Assembly: GCA_002383415.1 (NCBI GenBank) | Contig: DFYU01000001.1 | Span: forward strand, 1-50,190 | Direction of reading: 5' to 3' | Length of the DNA stretch: 50,190 nucleotides | Source: Geobacter sp. UBA4074 | Lineage (GTDB): Bacteria; Desulfobacterota; Desulfuromonadia; Geobacterales; Pseudopelobacteraceae | Shown: piece after piece, positions 17,418 to 25,760 of the stretch | Layout of the letters: every line of letters begins with the position of its first letter | Position numbering within the stretch: position 1 is the stretch's first letter | The notes under the pieces: model-generated | What the model saw: the letters and a program-made list of their open reading frames with translations, nothing else | Database searches by the model: none | What the model was told of the DNA's origin: nothing | Made by a program: the position numbers and the translations under genes

Positions 17418-18629
17418 TTAAGGTAGCAGACGAACTAGAAGCTCTCCGCATTCCTGCAGCGTCATGATGGTAGGCACCGGGTATTCCGGATGGGCCTCCT
17501 TCAACGCGCGTCGAGCAATCAGCGGTATATCCTGTTGTTGCAATTCCTTGATGCAGGTCGGAATCTGCATGGTGCGGTTCAACTCCTTGACCTTGTCGAC
17601 AAAACGCCAAAAGAGCGCCTCATTCGATTCAGTGCCGGTTGCCAAGCCACCCACCCGGGCCAGTTGTGCCAGCTTGACCTCGGCTCCCCGACGGCAAAAC
17701 TCCAGTACATATGGCAGGATGATCGCATTGGCCAGCCCGTGCGGAGTTCCATACAGCCCTCCCAGGCTATGTGCCAAGGCATGCACATAGCCAACATAGG
17801 CTCTGGTAAAGGCCGAACCGGCACAGAAGGAGGCCATGGCCATGTTGTCACGGGCCTCCAGGTTGTCACCGTTATGATAGGCGTCCTCCAGATTGGCAAA
17901 GATCAGTTGCACGGCCCGTTCAGCATTGCGGTCAGTAAAACCGGTTCCCATGGTACCGATGTAGGCCTCCACAGCATGGGTCAAGGCGTCCATGCCGGTT
18001 GCGGCGGTGATATGCGGCGGCAACCCGACCATCAGCTCCGGATCCAGTACCGCCACCTTGGGGACCAGTCGCAAGTCATTGATGGCAAACTTCTCATGAC
18101 TGATGCTGTCGGTGATCACCGCAGCCACAGTGGTCTCGGAGCCGGTACCGGCCGTGGTCGGCACACAATACAGCCGCGGTATCGGCAGCCAGACCTTGAA
18201 GAGTCCCTTCATACCCCGCACCGAACGGTACGGGTTACCCACCCGGGCAGCGATCACCTTGGCGCAGTCGATCGGTGAACCGCCTCCAAATGCTACAATC
18301 CCGTCGCAGCGCTCCCGTTGGTAGCGCTCGCGGCCACGTTCCACGTTCTCAATGGTCGGGTTCGGCTGCGGATCGTCAAAGACCACATAGGCCACACCCT
18401 GTCGCTGCAGGCTTTCCAAAAAACCATCGGCCAGCCCCAGTTGCATCAGCACCCGGTCGGTCACCAGCAGCACCCGCTGGTGACCGCGCTGCCGGATCTC
18501 CTCAGCCAGCAGCCTGACGCTGCCCGGGCCGGTCAGCAGCCTGGGGACCGGGAACGGCAGCAAGCGGATGGCGTACTTCATGACAACATGATACGTCCGA
18601 TAGCACACCTTGGTAATCGCCCAGATCAT
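17418..18629 (-). CDS. iron-containing alcohol dehydrogenase
   Basis: A 403-aa group III alcohol dehydrogenase. NAD binding is by FGGGSPIDCAKVIA. The metal ligands of the family are visible: Asp in VLDPELM, His in TGMDALTHAVEAY, His in HALAHSLGG, His in TPHGLANAI. It oxidises alcohols to aldehydes. It begins with a slightly longer N-terminus than usual, but the ATG at 18629 has GAGGAG 7 bases ahead. It follows the aldehyde dehydrogenase by 18 bases as the last gene of the long operon. Together the pair could turn long-chain alcohols into fatty acids. Confidence 0.9.
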   Translation of the reverse strand: MIWAITKVCYRTYHVVMKYAIRLLPFPVPRLLTGPGSVRLLAEEIRQRGHQRVLLVTDRVLMQLGLADGFLESLQRQGVAYVVFDDPQPNPTIENVERGRERYQRERCDGIVAFGGGSPIDCAKVIAARVGNPYRSVRGMKGLFKVWLPIPRLYCVPTTAGTGSETTVAAVITDSISHEKFAINDLRLVPKVAVLDPELMVGLPPHITAATGMDALTHAVEAYIGTMGTGFTDRNAERAVQLIFANLEDAYHNGDNLEARDNMAMASFCAGSAFTRAYVGYVHALAHSLGGLYGTPHGLANAIILPYVLEFCRRGAEVKLAQLARVGGLATGTESNEALFWRFVDKVKELNRTMQIPTCIKELQQQDIPLIARRALKEAHPEYPVPTIMTLQECGELLVRLLP

Positions 18630-18647
18630 GCCTGTCTCCTCAGTCGC

Positions 18648-20228
18648 TCAACCCAGTCCCGGTATGCGGCGAATCAGATGCAACGCGGTGGTCATGATCC
18701 GTGCGTAGCTGGTCACCGACATGCCGGACAACGGTCCAACAGGGACCAGTCGCTGGGTGGCTACGTTCCGGGACTCGGTATATTTGAGGATTCCCTCCCT
18801 ACCGTGGCGCCGGCTCAGACCCGAATCTTTCATCCCCCCTAGTGGCGCATCCACCGAGGCCCAGGCTGCGGCGTAGGCTTCGTTGACATTGACGGTTCCA
18901 CACTGTATCTGACGGGACAGTTGTTCACCCCTGCCGGCGTTTCGCGTCCAGACGGCAGCGTTCAGACCATAGGATGAATCATTGGCCCATTCAAGCGCCT
19001 GATCAATCCTTTCAAAACGGTAGACCGACACCAGGGGACCAAAAGTCTCCTCCCTGCAGAGGGTCATCGCCTCAGTCACATTCGTGATCAGGGTCGGCTC
19101 AAAGAAGTAAGGGCCGATATCAGGGCGGTGTTTGCCACCTGCCAGTAGGACGGCCCCCTTATCAAGAGCATCCTGCAGATGCTCTTGCACCGTATTGAGT
19201 TGCTCGGACGAGATTAGGGAACCGATCTCCGGCTTGTAATCAAAACGATGTCCAAGATTGAGTCCCTTTACACGCTCGACAAAGGCGGACATGAAGCAGT
19301 CGTAAATCCCTGACTGTACATACAGTCTCTCAAATGAGACGCACAACTGGCCGGCATTGGTAAAACAGCCTCTGACCAGTCCTTCCACGGTCCGCTCGAT
19401 GTCGGCATCGTCCAATACCAGCACCGGGTTCTTCCCCCCCAGTTCCAGCGAACACTTGATCAGTGCGTGTCCGGCCTGGGCCGCCACCGTCCTCCCGGTT
19501 GCGGTGCTGCCGGTAAAGCAGAGGAAATCGCTGTTACTGATCAGCGGCCCACCCAGTTCACGCCCTGAACCAGGTACCACCTGAAACAGGTCTGCCGGCA
19601 GACCGGCCTGTTCCAGCAGCCTGACCGCCATCAGTGCGATAAACGGCGTCTGGCTGTCCGGCTTGAGAATCACCGCGTTGCCGGCCATCAGTGCCGGCAA
19701 CGCATCAGAAACAGCCAGGGAAAGCGGATAGTTCCAAGGTGAGATAATCCCCACCAGCCCCACCGGATGATGATACTCAACGGTTTTGGTCAACAGCGGC
19801 AAGGCGCCGCGCCGCCGCTTCGGCTTCAGATACCTTTCCAGACGCAGGGCGTAATAGCGGCTCACGATGGCTACATCCAGCACCTCTTCCAAGGCATGTC
19901 GCCGCGCCTTGCCGGTCTCCAACTGCAGCAGGTCCAGCAGCAGTTCCTGCTCCTGCAGCACCAGATCGTGGTAACGCAGGAATATCCTGCGCCGCTCCGG
20001 GAGCGGTACTGTGGCCCAACGCTGTTGGGCTATCCGGGCACGGCTGGCGGCCAGTTCAAGGTCTTCAGCCGTACAGCTCGGAACGTAGCCAATAATATCG
20101 CCGGTTGCCGGGGACTCGACAGCGCTCATTCTCCGCTCAGCACCGGCCGTCAGAGGAATCGCCAGTTTCAACGTATCCACCGGATGGGGAGTGACCCGTT
20201 GCAGTACATGACAATAGCTAGTCGACAC
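18648..20228 (-). CDS. NAD(P)-dependent aldehyde dehydrogenase (fatty-aldehyde type)
   Basis: About 526 aa from a GTG start at 20228, preceded by GGGAGG with good spacing and overlapping the stop of the GGDEF gene. An ATG 13 codons earlier lacks a ribosome-binding site. The catalytic residues are intact: Asn166 in SPWNYPLSLAV, Glu262 in LELGGKNP, Cys296 in NAGQLCVSFER. The C-terminal tail is moderately hydrophobic, ending HLIRRIPGLG, as in membrane-associated fatty-aldehyde dehydrogenases. It oxidises aldehydes to acids, probably from the neighbouring Fe-ADH. A succinate-semialdehyde dehydrogenase label would also match the family, but the context favours fatty aldehydes. Confidence 0.88.
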   Translation of the reverse strand: MSTSYCHVLQRVTPHPVDTLKLAIPLTAGAERRMSAVESPATGDIIGYVPSCTAEDLELAASRARIAQQRWATVPLPERRRIFLRYHDLVLQEQELLLDLLQLETGKARRHALEEVLDVAIVSRYYALRLERYLKPKRRRGALPLLTKTVEYHHPVGLVGIISPWNYPLSLAVSDALPALMAGNAVILKPDSQTPFIALMAVRLLEQAGLPADLFQVVPGSGRELGGPLISNSDFLCFTGSTATGRTVAAQAGHALIKCSLELGGKNPVLVLDDADIERTVEGLVRGCFTNAGQLCVSFERLYVQSGIYDCFMSAFVERVKGLNLGHRFDYKPEIGSLISSEQLNTVQEHLQDALDKGAVLLAGGKHRPDIGPYFFEPTLITNVTEAMTLCREETFGPLVSVYRFERIDQALEWANDSSYGLNAAVWTRNAGRGEQLSRQIQCGTVNVNEAYAAAWASVDAPLGGMKDSGLSRRHGREGILKYTESRNVATQRLVPVGPLSGMSVTSYARIMTTALHLIRRIPGLG

Positions 20229-21440
20229 GCGCACACCTCCCGACAGCGCTTTGCGGCTGTCCAGCAATCAGCACAACGCCGGTCGAATCAACAGGACCAG
20301 CCAGAGTTGTGCCAGGTTCCGGTCCATCTCCCGACACCATCGCCACAACACGGTTACGACCGCTTTTTTTGGCCTGATACAACGCTGCATCGGCGCGACT
20401 GATCGTGGTCTCAATCGGTTCTCCCTGTTCATGTTTGGCCAAGCCGACAGATGCTGTGACCATCAGGTCGCAACAATCACCGTCAAACTGCAGTTCCTCA
20501 ATGGTACAACGTAACCGCTCCATTGCAGACGCAGCGCCATCCGGCGTTGTCTTCGTCAGCACTATCAGAAACTCCTCCCCGCCATAACGGCCACAGAATC
20601 CCGTCTTGCGCAGGGTAACGTTCATTGAAGCGGAAACAGCCCTCAAGACCTCATCGCCAACCGGATGTCCATAGGTATCATTCACCTTTTTGAAGTGATC
20701 GATGTCCAGCAGAGCCAGACAGAACGAGCTGCCGTCCCGCGATGAACGCTTGATCTCAAGCTCAAGCAACTCCAGCAGGTAACGACGATTGTAAAGTCCG
20801 GTCAACTCGTCACGGATAGCAATCTCGCTGATCAGTTCGACTGAACGTGCCAACTCTTTCTTGCTGGCAGCCAATTTCTGACGCAGGGCGCTAATCTGAC
20901 CACCGATCACCGAGATGATCAGCAGTATGAAAGCCAACATGCAGAGCTGAATCAGTTCAGCGTTAACATGGATACTCTGCGGACGATAGTTTTTGAGAAG
21001 TAGGATATCGATGAAATACGATACCAGGATGACGAGGCTCACACGCAGAAACCCTGCAGTGTTCAGACGGAAGCTGCCGAACAACATAACCACGACATAA
21101 AACAACAACATCACACCGCGGGAACCGTTCGTGAAGTACATGCCGCGTACATGGTTACGACAGCTCCGATATACATCTGGAGCGATGTCAGGCTCGGGTC
21201 GTGCATCTTCAGATTCAGACCCGTACGAAAACAGAGAAACAGTACGGCGTTGACCGCGATTGTTATGATGACAATCCCTGCAAACCCTTCCCAGCGTATC
21301 AGGCCCATTCTGCAGGAGAGGTAGACTACCAGCAAGCAGAAGCAGTACACCCCGACCGAAACAAGAAAACGTCGAACCCGCAGTGTTTGTTTGATATTAT
21401 CCTGCGGCAGCAACCATCTGGTCCAGACGGCTTCCGGCAT
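20218..21440 (-). pseudogene. membrane diguanylate cyclase (GGDEF), frameshifted
   Basis: The true start is the ATG at 21440, with AGGAGG ahead. The first frame encodes membrane helices and then runs out at VVTMYAACTSRTVPAV. The next frame resumes with MYFTNGSRGVMLLFYVVVML (from 21141) and contains two to three more helices and an intact GGDEF domain: RDELTGLYNRRYLLELLELE, DIDHFKKVNDTYGHPVGDE, then GRYGGEEF. One base is missing near 21130-21142, between two ATGTAC copies, so the full protein of about 405 aa is split. The 3' part (307 aa) could still be translated from its own ATG. Sequencing error is the main alternative. The gene sits within the operon, overlapping the aldehyde dehydrogenase start. 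Confidence 0.8.
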
Positions 21441-21487
21441 AGTGACCTCCTGCGCTTAGCTTGACGATTGTGCGTGCGGCCTGTTTC

Positions 21488-21913
21488 TCAAGCATCCCCC
21501 TGTGGCCTGCCCAACAGGGTGATTGTGCCTTGGGCCACGGCACACAGGGTTTCCGCAGCTTCCTTGTCCACAAACAGGTCGCAGCGGCACACCGCCAGAT
21601 TGCGCCCGGCATGTAACGCCTCGGCGCGTGCGATCAACCGCTCACCTCGTGCCGGACGCAGGTAGTTGATTTTATACTCAGCGGTGACCACTTCCGGCCC
21701 CAGCAGGCTGCCACCGGCAAAGGTCAGGGCGTTGTCAGCCAGATAACTCAGTACGCCACCATGCACAAAACCAAACTGCTGCTGCAATTCTGTTCTGACA
21801 GCCAGGGTCAACGTAACCCTGCCCGGCTCAAAGGCCGTCATCTCACTCCCCAACAGGCAACTGAACGGCTGCAATGCCAGAAGTTCCCTGCCGATCTGCA
21901 GCATATCAAACAT
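21488..21913 (-). CDS. PaaI-type hotdog thioesterase
   Basis: A 141-aa single hotdog-fold protein with the family's active-site segment FVHGGVLSYLADNALTFAGG and the later strand TAEYKINYLRPARGERL. PaaI-type enzymes release CoA from acyl- or aryl-CoA and prevent CoA trapping. It lies 22 bases after the MCP gene, with CGGAG before the ATG. A different thioesterase family (YbgC-like) is encoded two genes away. Substrate cannot be predicted beyond an acyl-CoA. Confidence 0.87.
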   Translation of the reverse strand: MFDMLQIGRELLALQPFSCLLGSEMTAFEPGRVTLTLAVRTELQQQFGFVHGGVLSYLADNALTFAGGSLLGPEVVTAEYKINYLRPARGERLIARAEALHAGRNLAVCRCDLFVDKEAAETLCAVAQGTITLLGRPQGDA

Positions 21914-21934
21914 CAGCAGCTCCGTGTCTCTCGG

Positions 21935-23200
21935 TTAGGAAGCCAGTCGGAATCCGGCCAGCGACTGCAGGAGCGATGATGAAAGGCTCGACAGTTCCGA
22001 TGCGGCATCCTCTGACTCCCGTGCGCCATGCTCGGCCTGACGGATCACCTTGGAGATATGCTGAATGTTCTTGCTGATCTCCACCGTGGTGGCGGTCTGT
22101 TGTTCTGCAGCCGTGGCGATCTGGCCGATCTGGCCCGAGACCCCGTGCACCTGTTCAAGAATCTGCTCCAGGGCCGTTCCGGAGTGCAGACTTTCCTCGG
22201 TGCCGCGCTGCACCTGGCTGACGCTTTCCTGGATCACCGTCACCACCTGCCGGGTCTCAGTCTGGATGGAGCGGATCATACCGCCGATCTCCTTGGTTGC
22301 TGTGGTGGTCCGTTCAGCCAATGCCCGCACCTCATCGGCCACTACCGCAAAGCCCCGCCCCATTTCGCCGGCACGGGCCGCCTCAATGGCCGCGTTCAAG
22401 GCCAGCAGGTTGGTCTGATCGGCAATATCCTCAATGGTGGCCACGATGGCACCGATCTGTTCGGAACTGGTGCGCAGCGTCTCCATGTTGCCGGCTGCGC
22501 CGCTCACCTGAGCGCTGATCCGCTCCATGGTCTGGACGCTGCCGCGCACCACGGCAGCGCCGCTCTGGGCCGCATCGGCCGCCAGGTTTGAGTTGTCTGC
22601 AGCCGAGGTGCAGTTGCGGGCAATCTCGCTCGAGGTACAGGCCATCTCCTCACCGGCCACCGAGACCGTATTGATCTGGGAAACCGCATGTTCCACGCCG
22701 GCGGTCATCTCTTCAGCCGACGCATGCAGTCGCTGCGAGGCAGCCTCCACCTTGCGTGCACTGACCTGGACCCCACGGGCAAAGTCATGGAACATCGCTC
22801 CAACCTGGTCAAAGTAGCGGCTGATCTCGGCAAACTCATCCTTGCCGGCAATGGCGGAACGTGCGCTCAGATCGCCGGATGCGATCCGGGCCAAGGTATC
22901 GGACAGCTTGCGGGTGGCCCGATCCAGTTCACGCACCAGCAGCAGACAGCGGTAGATCGCCACGGTCATGCAGACCCCAAAGACGGACAGCAGACTCAGC
23001 CGGATGCGGGCGGTCCGCTCGGTGACCTCTTGATACAGCTGTTGTAACTGTTCGCCCTGCAACCCTTGACGATAAATCTGGTCCAGACCGTCCATGGCCT
23101 GCTGCATGCCGTAGAGTCCGGCCGCCACCATGGCACTAACCATGATTACAACAAACACCACCACGATAATCAGGCGGGTCTTGACCTTCAACGAATGCAT
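21935..23200 (-). CDS. methyl-accepting chemotaxis protein with short periplasmic region
   Basis: A 421-aa MCP. TM1 is at about residues 8-30, followed by only about 40 periplasmic residues, TM2 (near SLLSVFGVCMTVAIYRCLLL), a HAMP domain, and the signalling hairpin with the conserved tip DQTNLLALNAAIEAARAGE. Most MCPs have 120-160 periplasmic residues, so the sensor is a short helical stub. It may sense through the membrane or bind a partner. The frame extends 53 codons upstream, but the ATG at 23200 has GAGGAGGG ahead. Being inside the operon, it probably signals toward fatty-acid substrates or energy state. Confidence 0.88.
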   Translation of the reverse strand: MHSLKVKTRLIIVVVFVVIMVSAMVAAGLYGMQQAMDGLDQIYRQGLQGEQLQQLYQEVTERTARIRLSLLSVFGVCMTVAIYRCLLLVRELDRATRKLSDTLARIASGDLSARSAIAGKDEFAEISRYFDQVGAMFHDFARGVQVSARKVEAASQRLHASAEEMTAGVEHAVSQINTVSVAGEEMACTSSEIARNCTSAADNSNLAADAAQSGAAVVRGSVQTMERISAQVSGAAGNMETLRTSSEQIGAIVATIEDIADQTNLLALNAAIEAARAGEMGRGFAVVADEVRALAERTTTATKEIGGMIRSIQTETRQVVTVIQESVSQVQRGTEESLHSGTALEQILEQVHGVSGQIGQIATAAEQQTATTVEISKNIQHISKVIRQAEHGARESEDAASELSSLSSSLLQSLAGFRLAS

Positions 23201-23210
23201 AGCGCCCTCC

Positions 23211-23612
23211 TCAGGCCACCTCTTCAGCGTCCAGCAACTGCTTGAGCTGATCCGGGATGGCGATGCTCTTCTTGTTGCGGTCGTCGAAACAGACCATGCT
23301 GGTGCTGGCCGTGGCATAGACCCTGCCGTGGCCATCATGTAGCCGATAGGCCAGCTCAAAGCTACTGACCCCCATGCGGGAGACGCCTATACTGACCTCA
23401 AGCGGGTCGCCCGGCAGGATCGGTAGGGCATAGTTACACTCGGCCCGCGCCACAACCAAAAAAATTCCCTGCCTAGTCAGCTCCTGAAACGGCTTACTGA
23501 AAAGCTTGACCCGGGCGGTCTCCATGAAGGTAAAGTAGGCCACGCCATTGACATGGCCATACAGGTCAAGATCTGCAAAACGGACCTCAATCGAGGTAGT
23601 AAATTCACGCAT
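23211..23612 (-). CDS. acyl-CoA thioesterase, YbgC/FadM (4-hydroxybenzoyl-CoA) type
   Basis: A 133-aa hotdog protein with the catalytic-Asp motif RFADLDLYGHVNGVAYFTFM near the N-terminus. Members hydrolyse acyl-CoA; FadM-type enzymes clear dead-end acyl-CoAs during beta-oxidation, a role that fits this location. It starts 11 bases after the CHI-like gene stop with AGGAAGG ahead, and ends 10 bases before the MCP start. The exact chain-length preference is unknown. Confidence 0.88.
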   Translation of the reverse strand: MREFTTSIEVRFADLDLYGHVNGVAYFTFMETARVKLFSKPFQELTRQGIFLVVARAECNYALPILPGDPLEVSIGVSRMGVSSFELAYRLHDGHGRVYATASTSMVCFDDRNKKSIAIPDQLKQLLDAEEVA

Positions 23613-23622
23613 GGCCTTCCTC

Positions 23623-24177
23623 CTAATGTCCCAGCATACCGGTCTTCAGATCATCATCCGCCGGATGTTCTCCAAGGTAGATAGCTAGCACCGCCTTTGC
23701 AAGGGCTGGTGAACGTAATGAACCAAGCAATGAGCCGTTATGGCTGGCCGACACTGTTCCGTCACCCCCCAGGAACAGATCAACGGTATCTCCCTTGATA
23801 AAGTCTTTACGAAACAGGTCCAGGAACCGCTTGGCATCAGGGCTGCCTGCTACCGCCGGCGAGTTGTCTCTGAATCCTTCGGCAAAAGCGTTGACTATCT
23901 TCTGTTTCTCGACCCGGCTATGCAGAAAACGCATCCTAATCAGTTTGTCGCCGGAATCCTTCAGGGCCGTATCGGCGCTGCTCAGGCGATTGGCCGCATA
24001 GAGCGCTCCCACGTACACCTTGACAAAAAACTTCTTGCGGATACCGGCCCCATTCAGCGTAAGGGTCCTGTTTTGCACCGTCACGGTCTTGTCCAGTGTC
24101 ACGCCGGCCAATTCCATTGCCGCTGCCGGCAACGCAACCATTAATAGTAGCAGCATCAGCAACACCGTTTTCTTCAT
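23623..24177 (-). CDS. secreted chalcone-isomerase-like (CHI-fold) protein, copy 1
   Basis: A 184-aa protein with a clear signal peptide ending near LPAAAMELAG. The domain follows the bacterial CHI-like pattern: LNGAGIRKKFFVKVYVGALY, then KLIRMRFLHSRVEKQKIVNA, then a C-terminal YLGEHPADDDLK segment. It lacks an obvious catalytic signature. Plant CHI-fold fatty-acid-binding proteins use the same fold, so a periplasmic fatty-acid carrier is a plausible inference. It resembles the protein encoded at 25181 along its full length. CGGAGGG precedes the ATG. It is followed by the YbgC-type thioesterase gene. Confidence 0.82.
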   Translation of the reverse strand: MKKTVLLMLLLLMVALPAAAMELAGVTLDKTVTVQNRTLTLNGAGIRKKFFVKVYVGALYAANRLSSADTALKDSGDKLIRMRFLHSRVEKQKIVNAFAEGFRDNSPAVAGSPDAKRFLDLFRKDFIKGDTVDLFLGGDGTVSASHNGSLLGSLRSPALAKAVLAIYLGEHPADDDLKTGMLGH

Positions 24178-24345
24178 GGTTGTTTCCCTCCGTTTTCGTA
24201 ATGTAATAAAATCAAAAACTGTTCCGGCACCAATGCAAGGATGGAAATCAAGGAGGCGACGAATTCAGCCACACCGGTACACAGGCAGCACCTTTGCCGG
24301 GGTGAAAACCAGCCAGCAAGGCAGGCTCCTTGAATGAGTAAGGCA

Positions 24346-25113
24346 TCAAAGCCGTGCAAAATCAGGTGTCCGGCGCTCCAAAAAGGCCGCAAAAGCCTCC
24401 TTGGCTTCAGGACTACGCAGCAACGCAGCAAACTGGCGCCCTTCCTCGAGAATTGTTTCAGCCACTGCGCCTGCGCTCGGCTGTTTCATCAGCTGTTTGG
24501 TCAGCTGTACCGCCTTGGCGGGCTGGGCTGCCAGCCTGTGTGCCAGCTGTTGCGCATGTTCCTGAACCTTGTCGGCAGGCAGCACCATGTTGACCAAACC
24601 ATACTGGCAGGCCTGGTGCGCCGAAAACACCTCTCCCAGCAGCAGCAGCTCAGCTGCCCGCTGATATCCCATCAAACGGGGCAGCAGTAGCGTTGAGGCA
24701 GCCTCGGCACAGAGCCCCAGATTGACAAACGGCATCTGGAAACGGGCATTGTCGGCCGCCACCACCAGATCGCAGTGCAACAACATGGTGGTGCCGACAC
24801 CAACCGCCACACCGTTCACTGCGGCCAGCAACGGTTTTTTCACTGTACTGACTGCCAACAGAAACTGCATCACCGGGCTGTCAGCCCCAATGGGGGGTGA
24901 GCTCATAAAATCAACCAGATCGTTTCCCGCCGTAAAACAGTCTTCGCCGCCGGTAATCAGCACTGCCCGGATGGCATCGTCGTTATCTGCACGGTACAGC
25001 CCCTCGGTCAGTGCCGTATACATAGCCGGTGTCAGTGCGTTCTTCTTGTCCGGGCGATGTATCCTCAGGGTCAAGACTCCATTACCCTGACCTGCTTCAA
25101 TATTCGTCGACAT
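24346..25113 (-). CDS. crotonase-family protein, probable enoyl-CoA isomerase
   Basis: A 255-aa crotonase. The oxyanion-hole segments CFTAGNDLVDF and GVAVGVGTTM are present. However, the two hydratase glutamates are replaced (Thr109 and Phe129 at the aligned positions), while Glu137 stands in GLCAEAASTLLLP. This is the pattern of delta3,delta2-enoyl-CoA isomerases. Such an enzyme moves cis double bonds for unsaturated fatty acids, and FadH (2,4-dienoyl-CoA reductase) is encoded two genes upstream, which supports this. The gene lies between the two CHI-like genes. Start: ATG with GAAAGGGAAA ahead. Confidence 0.82.
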   Translation of the reverse strand: MSTNIEAGQGNGVLTLRIHRPDKKNALTPAMYTALTEGLYRADNDDAIRAVLITGGEDCFTAGNDLVDFMSSPPIGADSPVMQFLLAVSTVKKPLLAAVNGVAVGVGTTMLLHCDLVVAADNARFQMPFVNLGLCAEAASTLLLPRLMGYQRAAELLLLGEVFSAHQACQYGLVNMVLPADKVQEHAQQLAHRLAAQPAKAVQLTKQLMKQPSAGAVAETILEEGRQFAALLRSPEAKEAFAAFLERRTPDFARL

Positions 25114-25180
25114 AGTTGTTTTCCCTTTCAGTTCTGATCTGAACCTTATGCAGCCGCCTGCCGTTTAAACAGCAGGCTGA

Positions 25181-25741
25181 TCAGAGTCGCCCCAGCATCC
25201 CTGCCTTGAGCGCCTCATCAGCCGGATACATGCCGAAGAAGGTCTTTAACAGTGCTGACTGCAACGGCCTTGACTCAATCGTCCCGAGCACAGCGTTGTT
25301 GAGCTTGACGGTTACGCTGCCGTCGCTGCTGAAAACCAGATCCAGCACATCCCCCCTGAAAAAGTCCTTGACAAAAAGGTTGTGAAAACGCTGGGCATCA
25401 GCGCTGTCCGCGAATCGGCCGGCATTGCGGGCGAATCCTTCATTAATTGCCTCAATGATCTTGTTTCGGGTAACCCTCGAATGCAGAAAGGACAGCCTGA
25501 TCAGCTTTTCACCCTGATTATTGATCACCTCCATGCCGTTACCTGTCTGCCTGTTCAGGTAGAGTGAGCCGACATAGACCCTGACAAACCACTTGCTCCG
25601 CAGGCCAAAACCGTTGAGCTGCAGCGTCTGACCGTTCACCACCACGGTATTCTCGACCTGTATCCCATAGGCGCTCAAAGCCTGTGCAGACACCGGCAAA
25701 ACGAGAAAAACAACCACCATCATCACCCTGATCAGGTTCAT
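25181..25741 (-). CDS. secreted chalcone-isomerase-like (CHI-fold) protein, copy 2
   Basis: A 186-aa protein from the ATG at 25741 (AGAGGA 6 bases ahead; an ATG two codons upstream is also possible). The signal peptide has core MMVVVFLVLPVSAQA. It parallels copy 1: LNGFGLRSKWFVRVYVGSLY, KLIRLSFLHSRVTRNKIIEA, and a C-terminal FGMYPADEALKAGMLG. The two copies differ in most other positions, so the duplication is old. It is next to FadH. A periplasmic lipid-binding role is inferred from fold and neighbours. Confidence 0.82.
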   Translation of the reverse strand: MNLIRVMMVVVFLVLPVSAQALSAYGIQVENTVVVNGQTLQLNGFGLRSKWFVRVYVGSLYLNRQTGNGMEVINNQGEKLIRLSFLHSRVTRNKIIEAINEGFARNAGRFADSADAQRFHNLFVKDFFRGDVLDLVFSSDGSVTVKLNNAVLGTIESRPLQSALLKTFFGMYPADEALKAGMLGRL

Positions 25742-25760
25742 CGTCATTCCTCTTGCCCTC

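Noticed and set aside
17251..17460. Two coding-like plus-strand frames between merR and the Fe-ADH gene
   Set aside because: Both are short and lack a ribosome-binding site, and one runs into the 3' end of the alcohol dehydrogenase. They are mentioned in the feature for this gap but not called as genes.
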